From: Deltaproteobacteria bacterium
Lineage (GTDB): Bacteria > Myxococcota_A > Polyangia > Nannocystales > Nannocystaceae
Length of the DNA stretch: 64,000 nt
Reading direction: 5' to 3'
Assembly (NCBI GenBank): GCA_016709225.1
Contig: JADJEE010000012.1
Coordinates: 2,585,501-2,649,500 of the forward strand
A program made the translations under genes and the position numbers. Below the pieces are notes generated by a model. That model did not search any database, was not told the DNA's origin, and saw nothing but the letters and a program-made list of their open reading frames with translations. This document shows, one piece after another, positions 30,621 through 39,389 of the stretch; the stretch's first letter is position 1; each line of letters starts with the position of its first letter.

Positions 30621-31592
30621 TCAGCTCCCGTGCCAGTCCACCAGGGCGTCTGCACTGGTCGCGTCGAGCTCACCGGGCTGCTGCTCGAGCCCCTCGCGCT
30701 GGAACGTGGCGAGCACGTCACCCTCGCGCCACAGCGGGTTGTGGCCCTCGCGAAAGCCCAGGTTCCACAGTCGCGCCGCGGCGCCGCTCGGATCGTCGGC
30801 GGGGCGCAGTCGACCGACGTTGAGCTCGAACCGCCAACGTCGACCGCCGCCGCGTGGCTCGATCGTCAACAGGCCGCGCGTGACATCGGGGAGCACCGGT
30901 GCGTGCAGGCGCCCGGCGCGATCGGTGCGCCCCACCTGGGTCGCGATCGGACGCGACGAGCCTTCGAACGACAAGGCGTACGAGCAGCCCGCCCACGGTC
31001 GCGCCTGCGCATCGACGACGCGCAGCGTCATGACCACGGGCAATCCGATGCGGTGCACGACCACCAGGTGTCCCGCCGGCGCGTCGAGCCAGCGCAGCGT
31101 TCTGCGCGGCACCTCGAGCTGCATGCCGGGGGTCAGCGCGAACTTCGAGTGGTGCGCACCGAAGCGGGCGGCGTTGTGATCCCACAGCGTCTGCGGCAGC
31201 AGCCCGTGGAGATATCCGAGCTTCATCAAGCATTGTCCGGGGGTGACCTTGATCATGTGCGGCGGGGCATCGCGGGGCGTGAACGCCGACCACGACGGCG
31301 CGATCGTGCTGACCGCCGCGCTCGCCGACAGCGGCAGCTTGGCCACGAGTTCCCACGCGGCCGCGTCGAGCTCGGCCAGCGTCACGCGGGTCTGTTCACC
31401 GGGCGGGACGCCCTCGAAGCGGCAGCGCCCGCGTGCATCCGTGACGTCGCTCTGCAGCCCCTTCGACGGGCTCTCGAGCACCACCGCGAGCCCCGCGAGC
31501 GGTCGATCGTCGTCACCGCAGACGATGACCTCGATGGCTTCGAGGGGCTCGCCACCAGCGCAGGGCTGTACGACACTCGATTCGCTCGGCAC
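30621..31592 (-). CDS. LysM-like / peptidoglycan-binding adaptor beside the effector-like protein
   Basis: 323 residues, no signal peptide. Residues 18-75 look like a carboxypeptidase-regulatory-like beta-sandwich; 115-165 match the LysM-like pattern common near contractile-injection and type VI effectors (TPGQCLMKLGYLHGL, QTLWDHN, LTPGMQLEVP); 185-260 form an Ig-like strand set; 268-318 is a peptidoglycan-binding-like helical repeat (RLWNLGFREG, LATFQREGL, ATSADALVDW). Proteins with this exact order often precede secreted effectors and are thought to attach cargo to a spike. It ends three bases before the 1500-residue gene, so both are transcribed together. Confidence 0.7.
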   Translation of the reverse strand: MPSESSVVQPCAGGEPLEAIEVIVCGDDDRPLAGLAVVLESPSKGLQSDVTDARGRCRFEGVPPGEQTRVTLAELDAAAWELVAKLPLSASAAVSTIAPSWSAFTPRDAPPHMIKVTPGQCLMKLGYLHGLLPQTLWDHNAARFGAHHSKFALTPGMQLEVPRRTLRWLDAPAGHLVVVHRIGLPVVMTLRVVDAQARPWAGCSYALSFEGSSRPIATQVGRTDRAGRLHAPVLPDVTRGLLTIEPRGGGRRWRFELNVGRLRPADDPSGAAARLWNLGFREGHNPLWREGDVLATFQREGLEQQPGELDATSADALVDWHGS

Positions 31593-31643
31593 GTCGTCTC
31601 CTCTCGATCCTCGGGTCGTGCGTTCGCGGCTACTATATCAGCG

Positions 31644-32087
31644 GTGACGCACGACGCAGACGGTCGCGAACCCCTCGTGATCCGTGCCCCACAGATCGTG
31701 GCGCTGCTCGAGGCGCGCGATCCAACGCTCGCCGAGTTCGCTGCGCAACTCGCACGCCGCCATCCCGACGGCCTGCACGGTCGAGCGCCCCGGCAGTACG
31801 AAGAGGCCCTGCGGACGCTCGCGTCGCGGATGGTCCAACGCTACGGCGTGCTCGACTCCGGCCACCTGCTGCGCCTGTTCGCGATCGCACAGCAGCGCGG
31901 ATGGGACTTCGACCACGGCGATGCCGGGGCGTGGGTGCGGCAGATCTTGCTCGATCCACGCACGCCGCGCGCGGGCCGTCGCATCGAGCGGCTCGAGGCG
32001 GAGCTGCGCGAGCGCGACGCGATCGAGGCCCGCAATCGGGCGATCGATGCGGCGTTGTCCGGTCGGATGCCGCGACGCGGCAGCTGA
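31644..32087 (+). CDS. Small protein of unknown function, divergent from the effector-like operon
   Basis: About 147 residues, mostly helical and charged, no signal peptide. I do not recognise it; a readable segment is RGWDFDHGDAGAWV. GTG 31644 is the chosen start and follows TACTATAT, a fair -10 element; GTG 31677 is an alternative. It is divergent from, and 51 bases from, the LysM-like adaptor. Its last base abuts the stop of the RCC1 gene (the shared TGATCA). It could be an immunity protein or chaperone for the effector-like protein (inference from position). Confidence 0.5.
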   Translation: MTHDADGREPLVIRAPQIVALLEARDPTLAEFAAQLARRHPDGLHGRAPRQYEEALRTLASRMVQRYGVLDSGHLLRLFAIAQQRGWDFDHGDAGAWVRQILLDPRTPRAGRRIERLEAELRERDAIEARNRAIDAALSGRMPRRGS

Positions 32088-33140
32088 TCAACCGCCCAAG
32101 CGAGGTCGCGTCAGCGTGAGCCCGCAGCTGCTGCCCAGCGATGGCGCGGACGGGCCGTACCCCCAGCACGACAGCCCGCCCGCGCCATCGATCTTGCAGC
32201 CGAAGTTGGCGACGTACGCGGCGTCGCTCGGGCTCCCGGCGGGCGGCAGGTACGGCGCGCCGGTGTCGAACGGCGCGCCCCAGCAGACCGACTGCGCGCC
32301 CGCAAAGCCGCAGGTTCCGACGGCACCCACCACCAGTCGATCGAACTCGATCGTCGTCGCGCGATAGAAGCCGGGCACCACCTCCGCCCAGTCGAAGTCG
32401 TTCTGCGCATCGTACAGCTGGCCGTCATCGTTGCTGCCCCAGCAGTAGATGTGGCCATGATCGGTGAGCGCGCAGCTGTGCTGGTCGCCGACCTCGACAT
32501 CGACGAACTCCTCGTTGGGCAGCAACCAAGCCTCATCGATGATGGCGTGTCCGAAGCTCTGATCGTCGTCGTCGGCGCCCCAGCAGGCGATGCGACCGTC
32601 GACCATCAGGCCGCACGAGTGCCACGCGCCGGCGCTGACGTCGACCCAGACATAGTCGTCGTCGAAGGGCGCGGCTGGAGGCGATGACTGACCGCTCGAG
32701 TTGTCGCCCCAACACGCGATGCTCCCGTAGCCGGTCGTTGCACAGGTGTGAAACCAGCCAGCGTCGATCTCCGCCGGGCTGTAGCCGGGGTTGAGCGATG
32801 CGGTGGCGAACTGGGGCGGTGGCGTTCGCTGTCCGCTCGAGTTGTCGCCCCAACACGCGACCACGCGGCTGCTCATGATCGAGCAGGTGTGCAGCAGCCC
32901 CGTGGTGATCGACGTGTAGCGCGGCGGTGGCGTGAGTTGGCCGCGCGGGATGATCCGACTGGTCGCCTGCCCGAAACCATTGTCGCCCCAGCACAGCGCG
33001 TCGCCACAGCTGGTGGTCGCACACGCGTGCGTGTAGTGGACGTCGACGTCGAGCGCAGTCGGGGCCGCAGCTGCGTCACGGCTGAGCAACGCGGACGCGA
33101 ACGGGAGCAAGAGCAGCGAAGCGCGACGTGGGTGATACAT
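32088..33140 (-). CDS. Secreted RCC1-type repeat protein
   Basis: 350 residues. Signal peptide (SLLLLPFASALL then DAAAA), followed by about seven repeats with the bacterial RCC1 signature HxCA/S ... CWGDNxxGQ (last two degenerate). These form a seven-bladed propeller with paired cysteines for disulfides. Role unknown; probably exported protein-protein binding. The stop shares a TGATCA palindrome with the convergent gene. Confidence 0.82.
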   Translation of the reverse strand: MYHPRRASLLLLPFASALLSRDAAAAPTALDVDVHYTHACATTSCGDALCWGDNGFGQATSRIIPRGQLTPPPRYTSITTGLLHTCSIMSSRVVACWGDNSSGQRTPPPQFATASLNPGYSPAEIDAGWFHTCATTGYGSIACWGDNSSGQSSPPAAPFDDDYVWVDVSAGAWHSCGLMVDGRIACWGADDDDQSFGHAIIDEAWLLPNEEFVDVEVGDQHSCALTDHGHIYCWGSNDDGQLYDAQNDFDWAEVVPGFYRATTIEFDRLVVGAVGTCGFAGAQSVCWGAPFDTGAPYLPPAGSPSDAAYVANFGCKIDGAGGLSCWGYGPSAPSLGSSCGLTLTRPRLGG

Positions 33141-33356
33141 GAAGGGCCTCCTGGTCCCATCCGAGCAAGCGGCATGCCCACTGTCGCGACGCGCTGTTGC
33201 GTGCGCGCCCGGCCGAGCGCAGCCCGCCTGTCACCGGGGACAGCACATGGGATGCGGGCGGCCGTACGCAGCGCGATCGTGACGTGGACCACGCGAGTGC
33301 GCGTCGATGCGAGATCGGCGGTGACACCAATCGACCCCATGGTGTTTCCATGGGCA

Positions 33357-35171
33357 ATGCCCAACGCTCCCGCAGGCGTCCCATCACCGGGACGCGCACT
33401 CGCGGCGCTGCTCTGCGCCGCTTCGCTCGCGTGTCAGCACGACGACGGCCACGCCCACGCCGACAGCACCTCGGGCGAGGGCGGCACGAGCAGCGACTCG
33501 ACCGGATCGATCACGACGGCCTCGACCACCGCGGCCGCCGACTCGAGCAGCGAGGGCGGTAGCGGCCAAACCGACACGTCGTCCGGGGGATCGACCGGCG
33601 GATCGAGCACCACCGGCGACACCAACGTGCTCGACGATGCGTCGATCGAGCGCATCCGTGCGGCCGTAGCGGACTCGCTCGGCGACGGCTACGCGACCGG
33701 CTACAGCGTCGCGGTCTGGCGCGACGGCGAGGTCATCTACGCCGAGGGCTTCGGAACCAAGGACGCCGCGAGCAATCCGGTGACCACCGACACCGTGTTC
33801 CAGATCGGCTCCGACACCAAGAAGATGACCGCGATCGCCCTGTTGCGCGAGGTCGATGCGGGCACGATCGAGCTCGACACCACGGTCGGTGATCTGCTCC
33901 CGGGCGTCACGCTGGCGGCGTCGCCCGGCGCCCTCGAGTCGCTGACGGTGCACCAGCTGCTCTCGCATCAGACGGGCCTGTTCGACTACACGCCGTGGAG
34001 CGACGCGCCCGACGATGCCGAGCTGCAGGCGCGCGTGGCCGGAGCGTTCGCTGCCGGCGAGTACGCGATGATGCCGGCCGGGATCGCGTGGAGCTACAGC
34101 AACCCCAACTTCTCGCTCGCCGGCGCCCTCGTCGAGGTGCTCGGCGATCGCCCGTGGGCGGAGGTCGTCATCGATGACATCGCGACGCCGCTGGGCATGG
34201 CGCACACCTACGCCCGCCGCGACGACATGCTCGCGCACGAGACCGATGTCGCGAGCGGCTTCGGGCCGATCCTCGACGCCGATTTCGACACCTTCGATCT
34301 GATCGAGATCTACGGCACCGGGGTGTCATCGATCGGTTGGACCACGCCCGAGAACCACGTCGACAACGCATTCACGCGCCCAGCCGGCCTGGTGTGGTCG
34401 ACCGCGAGCGACATGGCGACGCTGGCCGGCTTCTTCGTGAACGGCGATGACACGGTCTTGTCGGATGCCCTGCGCGAGACCATGTCGACCGGCCAGGTCG
34501 GCATGGCCGTCAATGTCGCGCCCGACGAGGTCGGCTACGGCTATGGGCTGATGGCGGCGGGCGGCTTCAGCGGTCCGCAGGGCTATCGTGCGACGCCGCT
34601 GCTGCAGCACGGCGGCAACACCCTCGACATGAGCTCGGCGTTCCTGGTGTTGCCCGAGCAGGGCGTCGGGGTCTCGATCCTCTCGAACGGCGCGGGCGAG
34701 AGCATGGATCTCGTCGCCGCGGTCGCGCTCGAGGAGGCTGCGGCCGATCGTCTGCCCGAGCCGAGCACGCCGCCGCAGCTGCTCGACCCGCCGGCCGCCG
34801 ATCTCACCGGCTACGCGGGGGCGTTCAGCGATCTCGCGCTCGGTGACGCCACCATCACCTGGTCGGGCACGGATCTCGAGATCGACGTGCCGTCGTTCGC
34901 GATGTTGGGCGCGAGCGTCGATCCGGTGTTGATGCCGATCTATCGCGACGTCTTCTTCATGACGGTCGAGGGCACGCAGTTCGATCTCTCGTTCTACCCG
35001 GCGCCCGATGGCACGCCGAACGCCTACGCGGTGAACCGCAGCTTCGTGTTCGGGCGCGCGGCCATGGGCGCGCCGCGACCACCGATGGCGGCACTGCGCC
35101 CGCGCGACGGCCTGCAACGGGTGTCCCCGCTGTGGGCGCCCACGCCGTTGCGACTGCGCGAGCTGTGGTGA
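33357..35171 (+). CDS. CubicO/beta-lactamase-family lipoprotein
   Basis: About 604 residues. A lipoprotein signal (AALLCAASLAC) is followed by a Ser/Thr/Gly-rich spacer of ~65 residues and a serine beta-lactamase fold: GSDTKK (nucleophile Ser and Lys), YSNPN, and HGG in place of KTG. A small beta-domain ends the protein. CubicO proteins are esterases or D-amino-peptidases of the cell surface. ATG 33357 is chosen; ATG 33339 is an in-frame alternative. An even longer upstream frame runs through antisense RCC1 sequence and is not real. Confidence 0.85.
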   Translation: MPNAPAGVPSPGRALAALLCAASLACQHDDGHAHADSTSGEGGTSSDSTGSITTASTTAAADSSSEGGSGQTDTSSGGSTGGSSTTGDTNVLDDASIERIRAAVADSLGDGYATGYSVAVWRDGEVIYAEGFGTKDAASNPVTTDTVFQIGSDTKKMTAIALLREVDAGTIELDTTVGDLLPGVTLAASPGALESLTVHQLLSHQTGLFDYTPWSDAPDDAELQARVAGAFAAGEYAMMPAGIAWSYSNPNFSLAGALVEVLGDRPWAEVVIDDIATPLGMAHTYARRDDMLAHETDVASGFGPILDADFDTFDLIEIYGTGVSSIGWTTPENHVDNAFTRPAGLVWSTASDMATLAGFFVNGDDTVLSDALRETMSTGQVGMAVNVAPDEVGYGYGLMAAGGFSGPQGYRATPLLQHGGNTLDMSSAFLVLPEQGVGVSILSNGAGESMDLVAAVALEEAAADRLPEPSTPPQLLDPPAADLTGYAGAFSDLALGDATITWSGTDLEIDVPSFAMLGASVDPVLMPIYRDVFFMTVEGTQFDLSFYPAPDGTPNAYAVNRSFVFGRAAMGAPRPPMAALRPRDGLQRVSPLWAPTPLRLRELW

Positions 35172-35327
35172 CGTCGCTTCACCTCCGGCGGTGCGGCCAC
35201 GGGGGTTGGACGCCCCCGGCCGGCACTGCGCTGCGACCTCGGTGCCACGGCCAACGCATCGCCGCGGCACGCGGGCGAGCGCGGCACGGCCGCTGGCGCG
35301 TGCCTTGCTGTTGCGCGTCGGTCTCCC

Positions 35328-36239
35328 ATGAACCGAGTGGTCCCACGAACCTTCGCCCACGGGACAGGAACTGTCCTCACTGCAGCGCTGCTTGCGGCTT
35401 GTCATGCGCCGGAGAACTCGTGCACCAACGGCGATTGCGAGGCGAGCTCCAGCTCGACCGGTCACGGTGGCAGTGCGGGCACTTCGATGGACGGCAGCGG
35501 CGGGAGCACGTCGAACACGCAAGGTACGAGCATGGGCGGTTCCACGGGTGACGATGGCGGCGGCTCGCAGAGCACCAGCGCTGCGGACAGCGCGACCGAC
35601 GACGACGGCGGGCCCACGCTCGATCTCGGGGGCACCTCCACGGGCCGCGGCTTCTACATGACCGACTTCCCGCTGGCGGAAGACCCGATCAGCGAGGGCG
35701 GCGCGTGGACGGCGATCTCGTCGCCGTGGCTGCGCATCCGCACCGGCGACGGTCTCGCGCAGGCCGATGCCTACGTCAGCGGCTACAACGACAACTACGC
35801 GCACCTGCAGGGCTTCGGCCCCGACGTCGAGATCACCGCGACGGTCTACGTCGCCGGCCCGCCGCCCTACGGCGAGATCCTCCTGCTCGCGCGCATGGCC
35901 GACACCGCCACCGAGAACCGCGGCTACGAATATCTCTACGACGCCGACGGCAGCGTGCAGCTGATGCGCTGGAACGGCGGGTTCGGCGACTTCACACCGA
36001 TGGGCGGCGAGAGCTTCAACCCCGGGCCATTGCAGGACTTCGATCAGCTGCGGCTGCGCGTGCAGGGCAACACCATCACCGCCTCGCATCGCCGGCCGCC
36101 GGACGACTGGGTCGAGGTGGGCCAGAGCGTCGACGACACCTGGGCCGATGGCGAGCCGGGCATGGGCTTCTTCGTGCGCGACGAGGGTCAGACCATCGAG
36201 GGCATCGGCCTGCGCGACTACATGGTCGAGGAGATCTGA
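35328..36239 (+). CDS. Lipoprotein with a concanavalin-like C-terminal domain
   Basis: 303 residues. The signal ends in LLAAC (Cys25); a ~75-residue Ser/Gly/Thr/Asp-rich spacer follows. The rest looks like a beta-sandwich (FPLAEDPIS, GFGPDVEITATVYV, GEILLLARM, QLRLRVQGNTI) as in laminin-G/concanavalin-type glycan-binding folds. Ligand unknown; inferred to be surface-exposed. Confidence 0.7.
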   Translation: MNRVVPRTFAHGTGTVLTAALLAACHAPENSCTNGDCEASSSSTGHGGSAGTSMDGSGGSTSNTQGTSMGGSTGDDGGGSQSTSAADSATDDDGGPTLDLGGTSTGRGFYMTDFPLAEDPISEGGAWTAISSPWLRIRTGDGLAQADAYVSGYNDNYAHLQGFGPDVEITATVYVAGPPPYGEILLLARMADTATENRGYEYLYDADGSVQLMRWNGGFGDFTPMGGESFNPGPLQDFDQLRLRVQGNTITASHRRPPDDWVEVGQSVDDTWADGEPGMGFFVRDEGQTIEGIGLRDYMVEEI

Positions 36240-36297
36240 GCGCCCACGACGACACGATCGACGCGCCGCGGCGCCCGAGTGGTCGCAGCGAAGCCCG

Positions 36298-37206
36298 CTA
36301 TGCGCAGTCAGAGTGGGCGGCGTGGGCGACGAACCACGCGATCAACGGTTCTACGACCGTCTCCACCGCACTCGAACCATGGCCGCCCTCGGGCGCGAGC
36401 AGCTCGTGTTTGTCGGGCGACTCGGCGATGGCCAGCAGTTCGGCGTAGCTTGCGGGGTCCACGAGCACGTCGTGGGCGCCGTGGACCAGCAACAGCGGCG
36501 CTCGCGAGGCCGCGAGGTTGCGAGGGCAGCGCTTCATCACGCGCCGCTGCGCCCACAGGTAGCGCAGACTGAAGTAGCGCACCACCAAGGGGTCCCGCTG
36601 CATCGCCAGCGCCTCTGCACGATCGGGTGCGAACGCGATCCGCTGCGGCGCGCGGTTCATGTCGACGCTGAGCGCCGAGCGACGGAAGATCGCGTTGCCG
36701 GCGAACACGACGTAGTCGCGGAAGCTCGGGCCCATGCCTTCGGCGTACCGCAGCTTCCACGCCGGGTTGACCAGCACGAGCCCCGCGAGCGTCGGTGGTG
36801 CGGCTGCGGCGAGCTCGAGGGCCGTGGCTGCACCTGCGCTGTGGCCGAGCAGGAACACCCGTGCGAACCGTGCACCGAGCAGCGCGAGGAAGCGCTCGTC
36901 GTCGTCGCGCAGCAGCGCGGGATCGTCGAGATCCCCGCGCGTGCCGTCGGAGAAACCGCTGCCGCGTGGGTGCATCACGGCGGTCGCGAAGCCTGCGGTG
37001 CGCAGTGCAGCGCATAGTCGCGGGTAGGGCGGTTCGGCGCGCACTTCGGGGCCGAGCACGAACCAAACCACGCCGCGCGTGCCGGGGCCTTCGATCGCCG
37101 TGTACAGCCGCACGTCGCGCGCGCCCTGTAGGAACACCGACGCCGTCGGAGCGGGCAACGGCGGCGTCATCCTGTGCGGCTGGGGGCGCGGCATGCCTAC
37201 GACCAT
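36298..37206 (-). CDS. Alpha/beta hydrolase (serine hydrolase)
   Basis: 302 residues from ATG 37206; ATG 37194 or 37170 are possible. Nucleophile elbow GHSAG, acid in GAHDVLVD and His in GGHGSS form the triad of a lysophospholipase/esterase-type hydrolase. No signal peptide. The substrate is unknown. It is divergent from the small lipoprotein at 37399. Confidence 0.85.
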   Translation of the reverse strand: MVVGMPRPQPHRMTPPLPAPTASVFLQGARDVRLYTAIEGPGTRGVVWFVLGPEVRAEPPYPRLCAALRTAGFATAVMHPRGSGFSDGTRGDLDDPALLRDDDERFLALLGARFARVFLLGHSAGAATALELAAAAPPTLAGLVLVNPAWKLRYAEGMGPSFRDYVVFAGNAIFRRSALSVDMNRAPQRIAFAPDRAEALAMQRDPLVVRYFSLRYLWAQRRVMKRCPRNLAASRAPLLLVHGAHDVLVDPASYAELLAIAESPDKHELLAPEGGHGSSAVETVVEPLIAWFVAHAAHSDCA

Positions 37207-37398
37207 GGCGGCTCGTCCGGGTGATGACGCGCGCCACTTCTGCAGCCCACCGATCGCCCGGTCGCCTGACGATCGTGGCGGGCCGCTTGCGAAGCATGCA
37301 AGGGGTGACGCGCGTGACCCTCGAGATCGGGTCAAAGATCGGCCAAAGGCGCGTCCGCAGCCCGAATCGTCGGCGCGTGGCCCTGCTACCCTCGCGGT

Positions 37399-37977
37399 AT
37401 GAGGCGTGGATCCCTGGTGCTGTGCTTGGTGGCGTGCGGGCCCACCGTCGGCGACGGAGACGGCGGCGTCGCCGATGACGGCAGCAGTAGCGGTGCGGCC
37501 CAGACCACCGGCAGCTCGACCGCCGACGCCGGCGACGGTGCCGAGGCGACCTCGGCGATGGGCACGACCGACACCGGCGTGGATGCGACCGGTTCGTCGT
37601 CGGGCGACGAGCTCGAGGACCTGCCGCCGGAGGCGGTCGGTGGTTGGCTCTGCACAGGCTGGGAGGATCCGCTGTTCGTGAACGTGATGATCGACGCCGA
37701 GATGATCTGGTCGGGCAGTCTGTACGCGCCCGAGATCTCGAGCACCGATGATCCGCTGGGGTGGACCAACTGCGCCGAGCTCTACCAGCACGGCGAGGTG
37801 TTTCCGTCGCAGTCGTACTGGGCCGGCGAGCTACCGTATCCCGAGAGCGCGATGCCGGTGCCGTTCGAGCTCCAGTTCGACTACGTGCCGAGCGACGACA
37901 CCGCGACGGGTGTGTTCTTTCCCGGCGAGCCGCCCGAGGTGAAGGTGCTGTCGTGCATGCGCTGGCTGCCGGATTGA
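37399..37977 (+). CDS. Small lipoprotein with Ser/Thr/Asp spacer
   Basis: 192 residues. Signal MRRGSLVLCLVAC, then a ~60-residue Ser/Thr/Asp/Gly spacer and a ~120-residue C-terminal domain with three cysteines (GWLCTGW, TNCAEL, LSCMRWL). No family recognised. It converges on the GlxA-like regulator with 10 bases between stops. Confidence 0.75.
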   Translation: MRRGSLVLCLVACGPTVGDGDGGVADDGSSSGAAQTTGSSTADAGDGAEATSAMGTTDTGVDATGSSSGDELEDLPPEAVGGWLCTGWEDPLFVNVMIDAEMIWSGSLYAPEISSTDDPLGWTNCAELYQHGEVFPSQSYWAGELPYPESAMPVPFELQFDYVPSDDTATGVFFPGEPPEVKVLSCMRWLPD

Positions 37978-37987
37978 AGTCGCACGC

Positions 37988-38941
37988 CTACGCGCGGCGC
38001 CGCAGCTCGCGGACGCCACGGCCGGTCTTGCGTCGCAGCAACACCCGCAGCGTCAGGCCGTCGCGATAGCCCACCTCCGCGGCGATCTCGTCGAGGCTGG
38101 CGTCGCTGGTGCGCAGGCGGTGCAACGCATGGGCGACGCGTAACTCCTGCACGTAGCCGACCGGGGTCTTGCCGAGCGTGCGACGGATCCGTCGCGCGAG
38201 CGTACGCGTGCTGGTCCCGATCGCACGCGCCGAGGCCTGTGCATCGAACGGGTGCGCGAGCCGTCGGCGCACCCACTGTTCGAAGCGCGCGACGAGTTCG
38301 TCGCTGTGCGAGAGATGATCGGGGATCGCGTACAACGCCTGGGTAGGGCGCGCTTCGACCAGCAGGTAGCGCGAGACCACGTCGGCGAGGCTCGGGCTCA
38401 CCCCGCGCACGAGCCACAGCGCGAGATCGAGATGTGCGAGCGCGGCCCCTGCGGTGACGATCGCGCCCGACTCGACGAGCATGTGTGACTCGTCGAGCTC
38501 GACCGCCGGGAAGCGAGCGCGAAACGTCGGCGCGAGCCACCACGTCGTCGTCGCGCGATGGCCATCCAGCAGCGCCGATGCAGCGAGCACGAAGGTGCCC
38601 GTGCATGCCGCGGTGATCCGTGCACCCTGACGCGCGCGCAGCCGCAACCACGCGGTGGCCTCGCGCACGTCGCGTCGCGCGAGCGCAGCCTCGAGGGTCT
38701 CCGGCGTCTTGCAACCGAGCGCCGGCACGACCACGACGTCGCAGCGCGAGCGTGGGCTCACCGGCTGGGTCGAGAACCGGAACCCTTGCTGCGTTCGAAC
38801 CGTCCGCCGCATGCCGATGGTCCGCACGTCGAACGGCGCCGGGCCAGGCGCGGCGAGCTCGTTGGCGATCGCCAAGGTGTCGAGCACGGCCCCGAGTCCC
38901 AGGTCGAAGGCCCCGTCCAGGGTCAACACGTCGATCCGCAC
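37988..38941 (-). CDS. GlxA-family AraC-type regulator (DJ-1/PfpI + HTH)
   Basis: 317 residues from GTG 38941. N-terminal DJ-1/PfpI-like domain (LTLDGAFDLGLGAVLD, ITAACTGTFVLAASALLDG) and C-terminal AraC HTH (ASARAIGTSTRTLARRIRR, LDEIAAEVGYRD). The longer in-frame start at 38995 would place a palindrome inside the gene; since that palindrome lies in the divergent gap, GTG 38941 is preferred. It is divergent from the ABM-domain gene at 39050, a usual target of such regulators. The effector is unknown. Confidence 0.85.
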   Translation of the reverse strand: MRIDVLTLDGAFDLGLGAVLDTLAIANELAAPGPAPFDVRTIGMRRTVRTQQGFRFSTQPVSPRSRCDVVVVPALGCKTPETLEAALARRDVREATAWLRLRARQGARITAACTGTFVLAASALLDGHRATTTWWLAPTFRARFPAVELDESHMLVESGAIVTAGAALAHLDLALWLVRGVSPSLADVVSRYLLVEARPTQALYAIPDHLSHSDELVARFEQWVRRRLAHPFDAQASARAIGTSTRTLARRIRRTLGKTPVGYVQELRVAHALHRLRTSDASLDEIAAEVGYRDGLTLRVLLRRKTGRGVRELRRRA

Positions 38942-38950
38942 GATGGCGAG

Positions 38951-38965
38951 AATGATACCATCATT
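38951..38965. promoter_or_regulatory. Palindrome between GlxA-like regulator and ABM gene
   Basis: AATGAT-ACC-ATCATT, perfect six-base arms, in the divergent gap upstream of both genes. Flanking bases extend the symmetry with one mismatch. It is the likely operator for the GlxA-like protein. Confidence 0.5.
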
Positions 38966-39049
38966 GTCGATTCTGCCATTGGTCCGGATGACCACGGCGC
39001 CGTAGGCTGCCCGGGCGGTCGCGACGATCGCAAGAAAGCGAGAGCTGCC

Positions 39050-39352
39050 ATGGTGAACGTAGGTCTACTGGTGACGTTGAAGGCTCGACCGGGCAAGGAA
39101 GCCGACGTGGAGGCGTTCCTGAGGCAGGGCCTCGCGCTGGCGGGTGACGAGCCCAAGACGGTGGTGTGGTTTGCGATCCGGCTCGCGCCCGACACGTTCG
39201 GTGTGTTCGACGCGTTCGGCGACGAGAGCGGGCGCGCGGAGCATCTGGCCGGGCCGATCGCGCAGGCGCTGATGGCCAACGCGGAGGTGCTGCTCGCGGA
39301 GCCACCACGCATCGAGCGGCTCGACGTGCTGGGCGCCAAGCTTCCGACGTGA
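39050..39352 (+). CDS. ABM-domain (antibiotic biosynthesis monooxygenase-like) protein
   Basis: 100 residues, the length of a single dimeric alpha-beta barrel ABM domain: VGLLVTLKARPGKEADVEAFL, then TFGVFDAFGDE. Such small proteins oxygenate quinol-like or polyketide substrates without cofactor, or have stress roles. It is divergent from the GlxA-like regulator. Substrate unknown. Confidence 0.82.
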   Translation: MVNVGLLVTLKARPGKEADVEAFLRQGLALAGDEPKTVVWFAIRLAPDTFGVFDAFGDESGRAEHLAGPIAQALMANAEVLLAEPPRIERLDVLGAKLPT

Positions 39353-39389
39353 AGCGCGGCGTCGATCGCGAGCGAACGCGTCGCTGCGA

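Noticed and set aside
32748..33356. Upstream extension of the CubicO lipoprotein gene
   Set aside because: It runs antisense through the RCC1 gene; the lipoprotein signal is at 33357.
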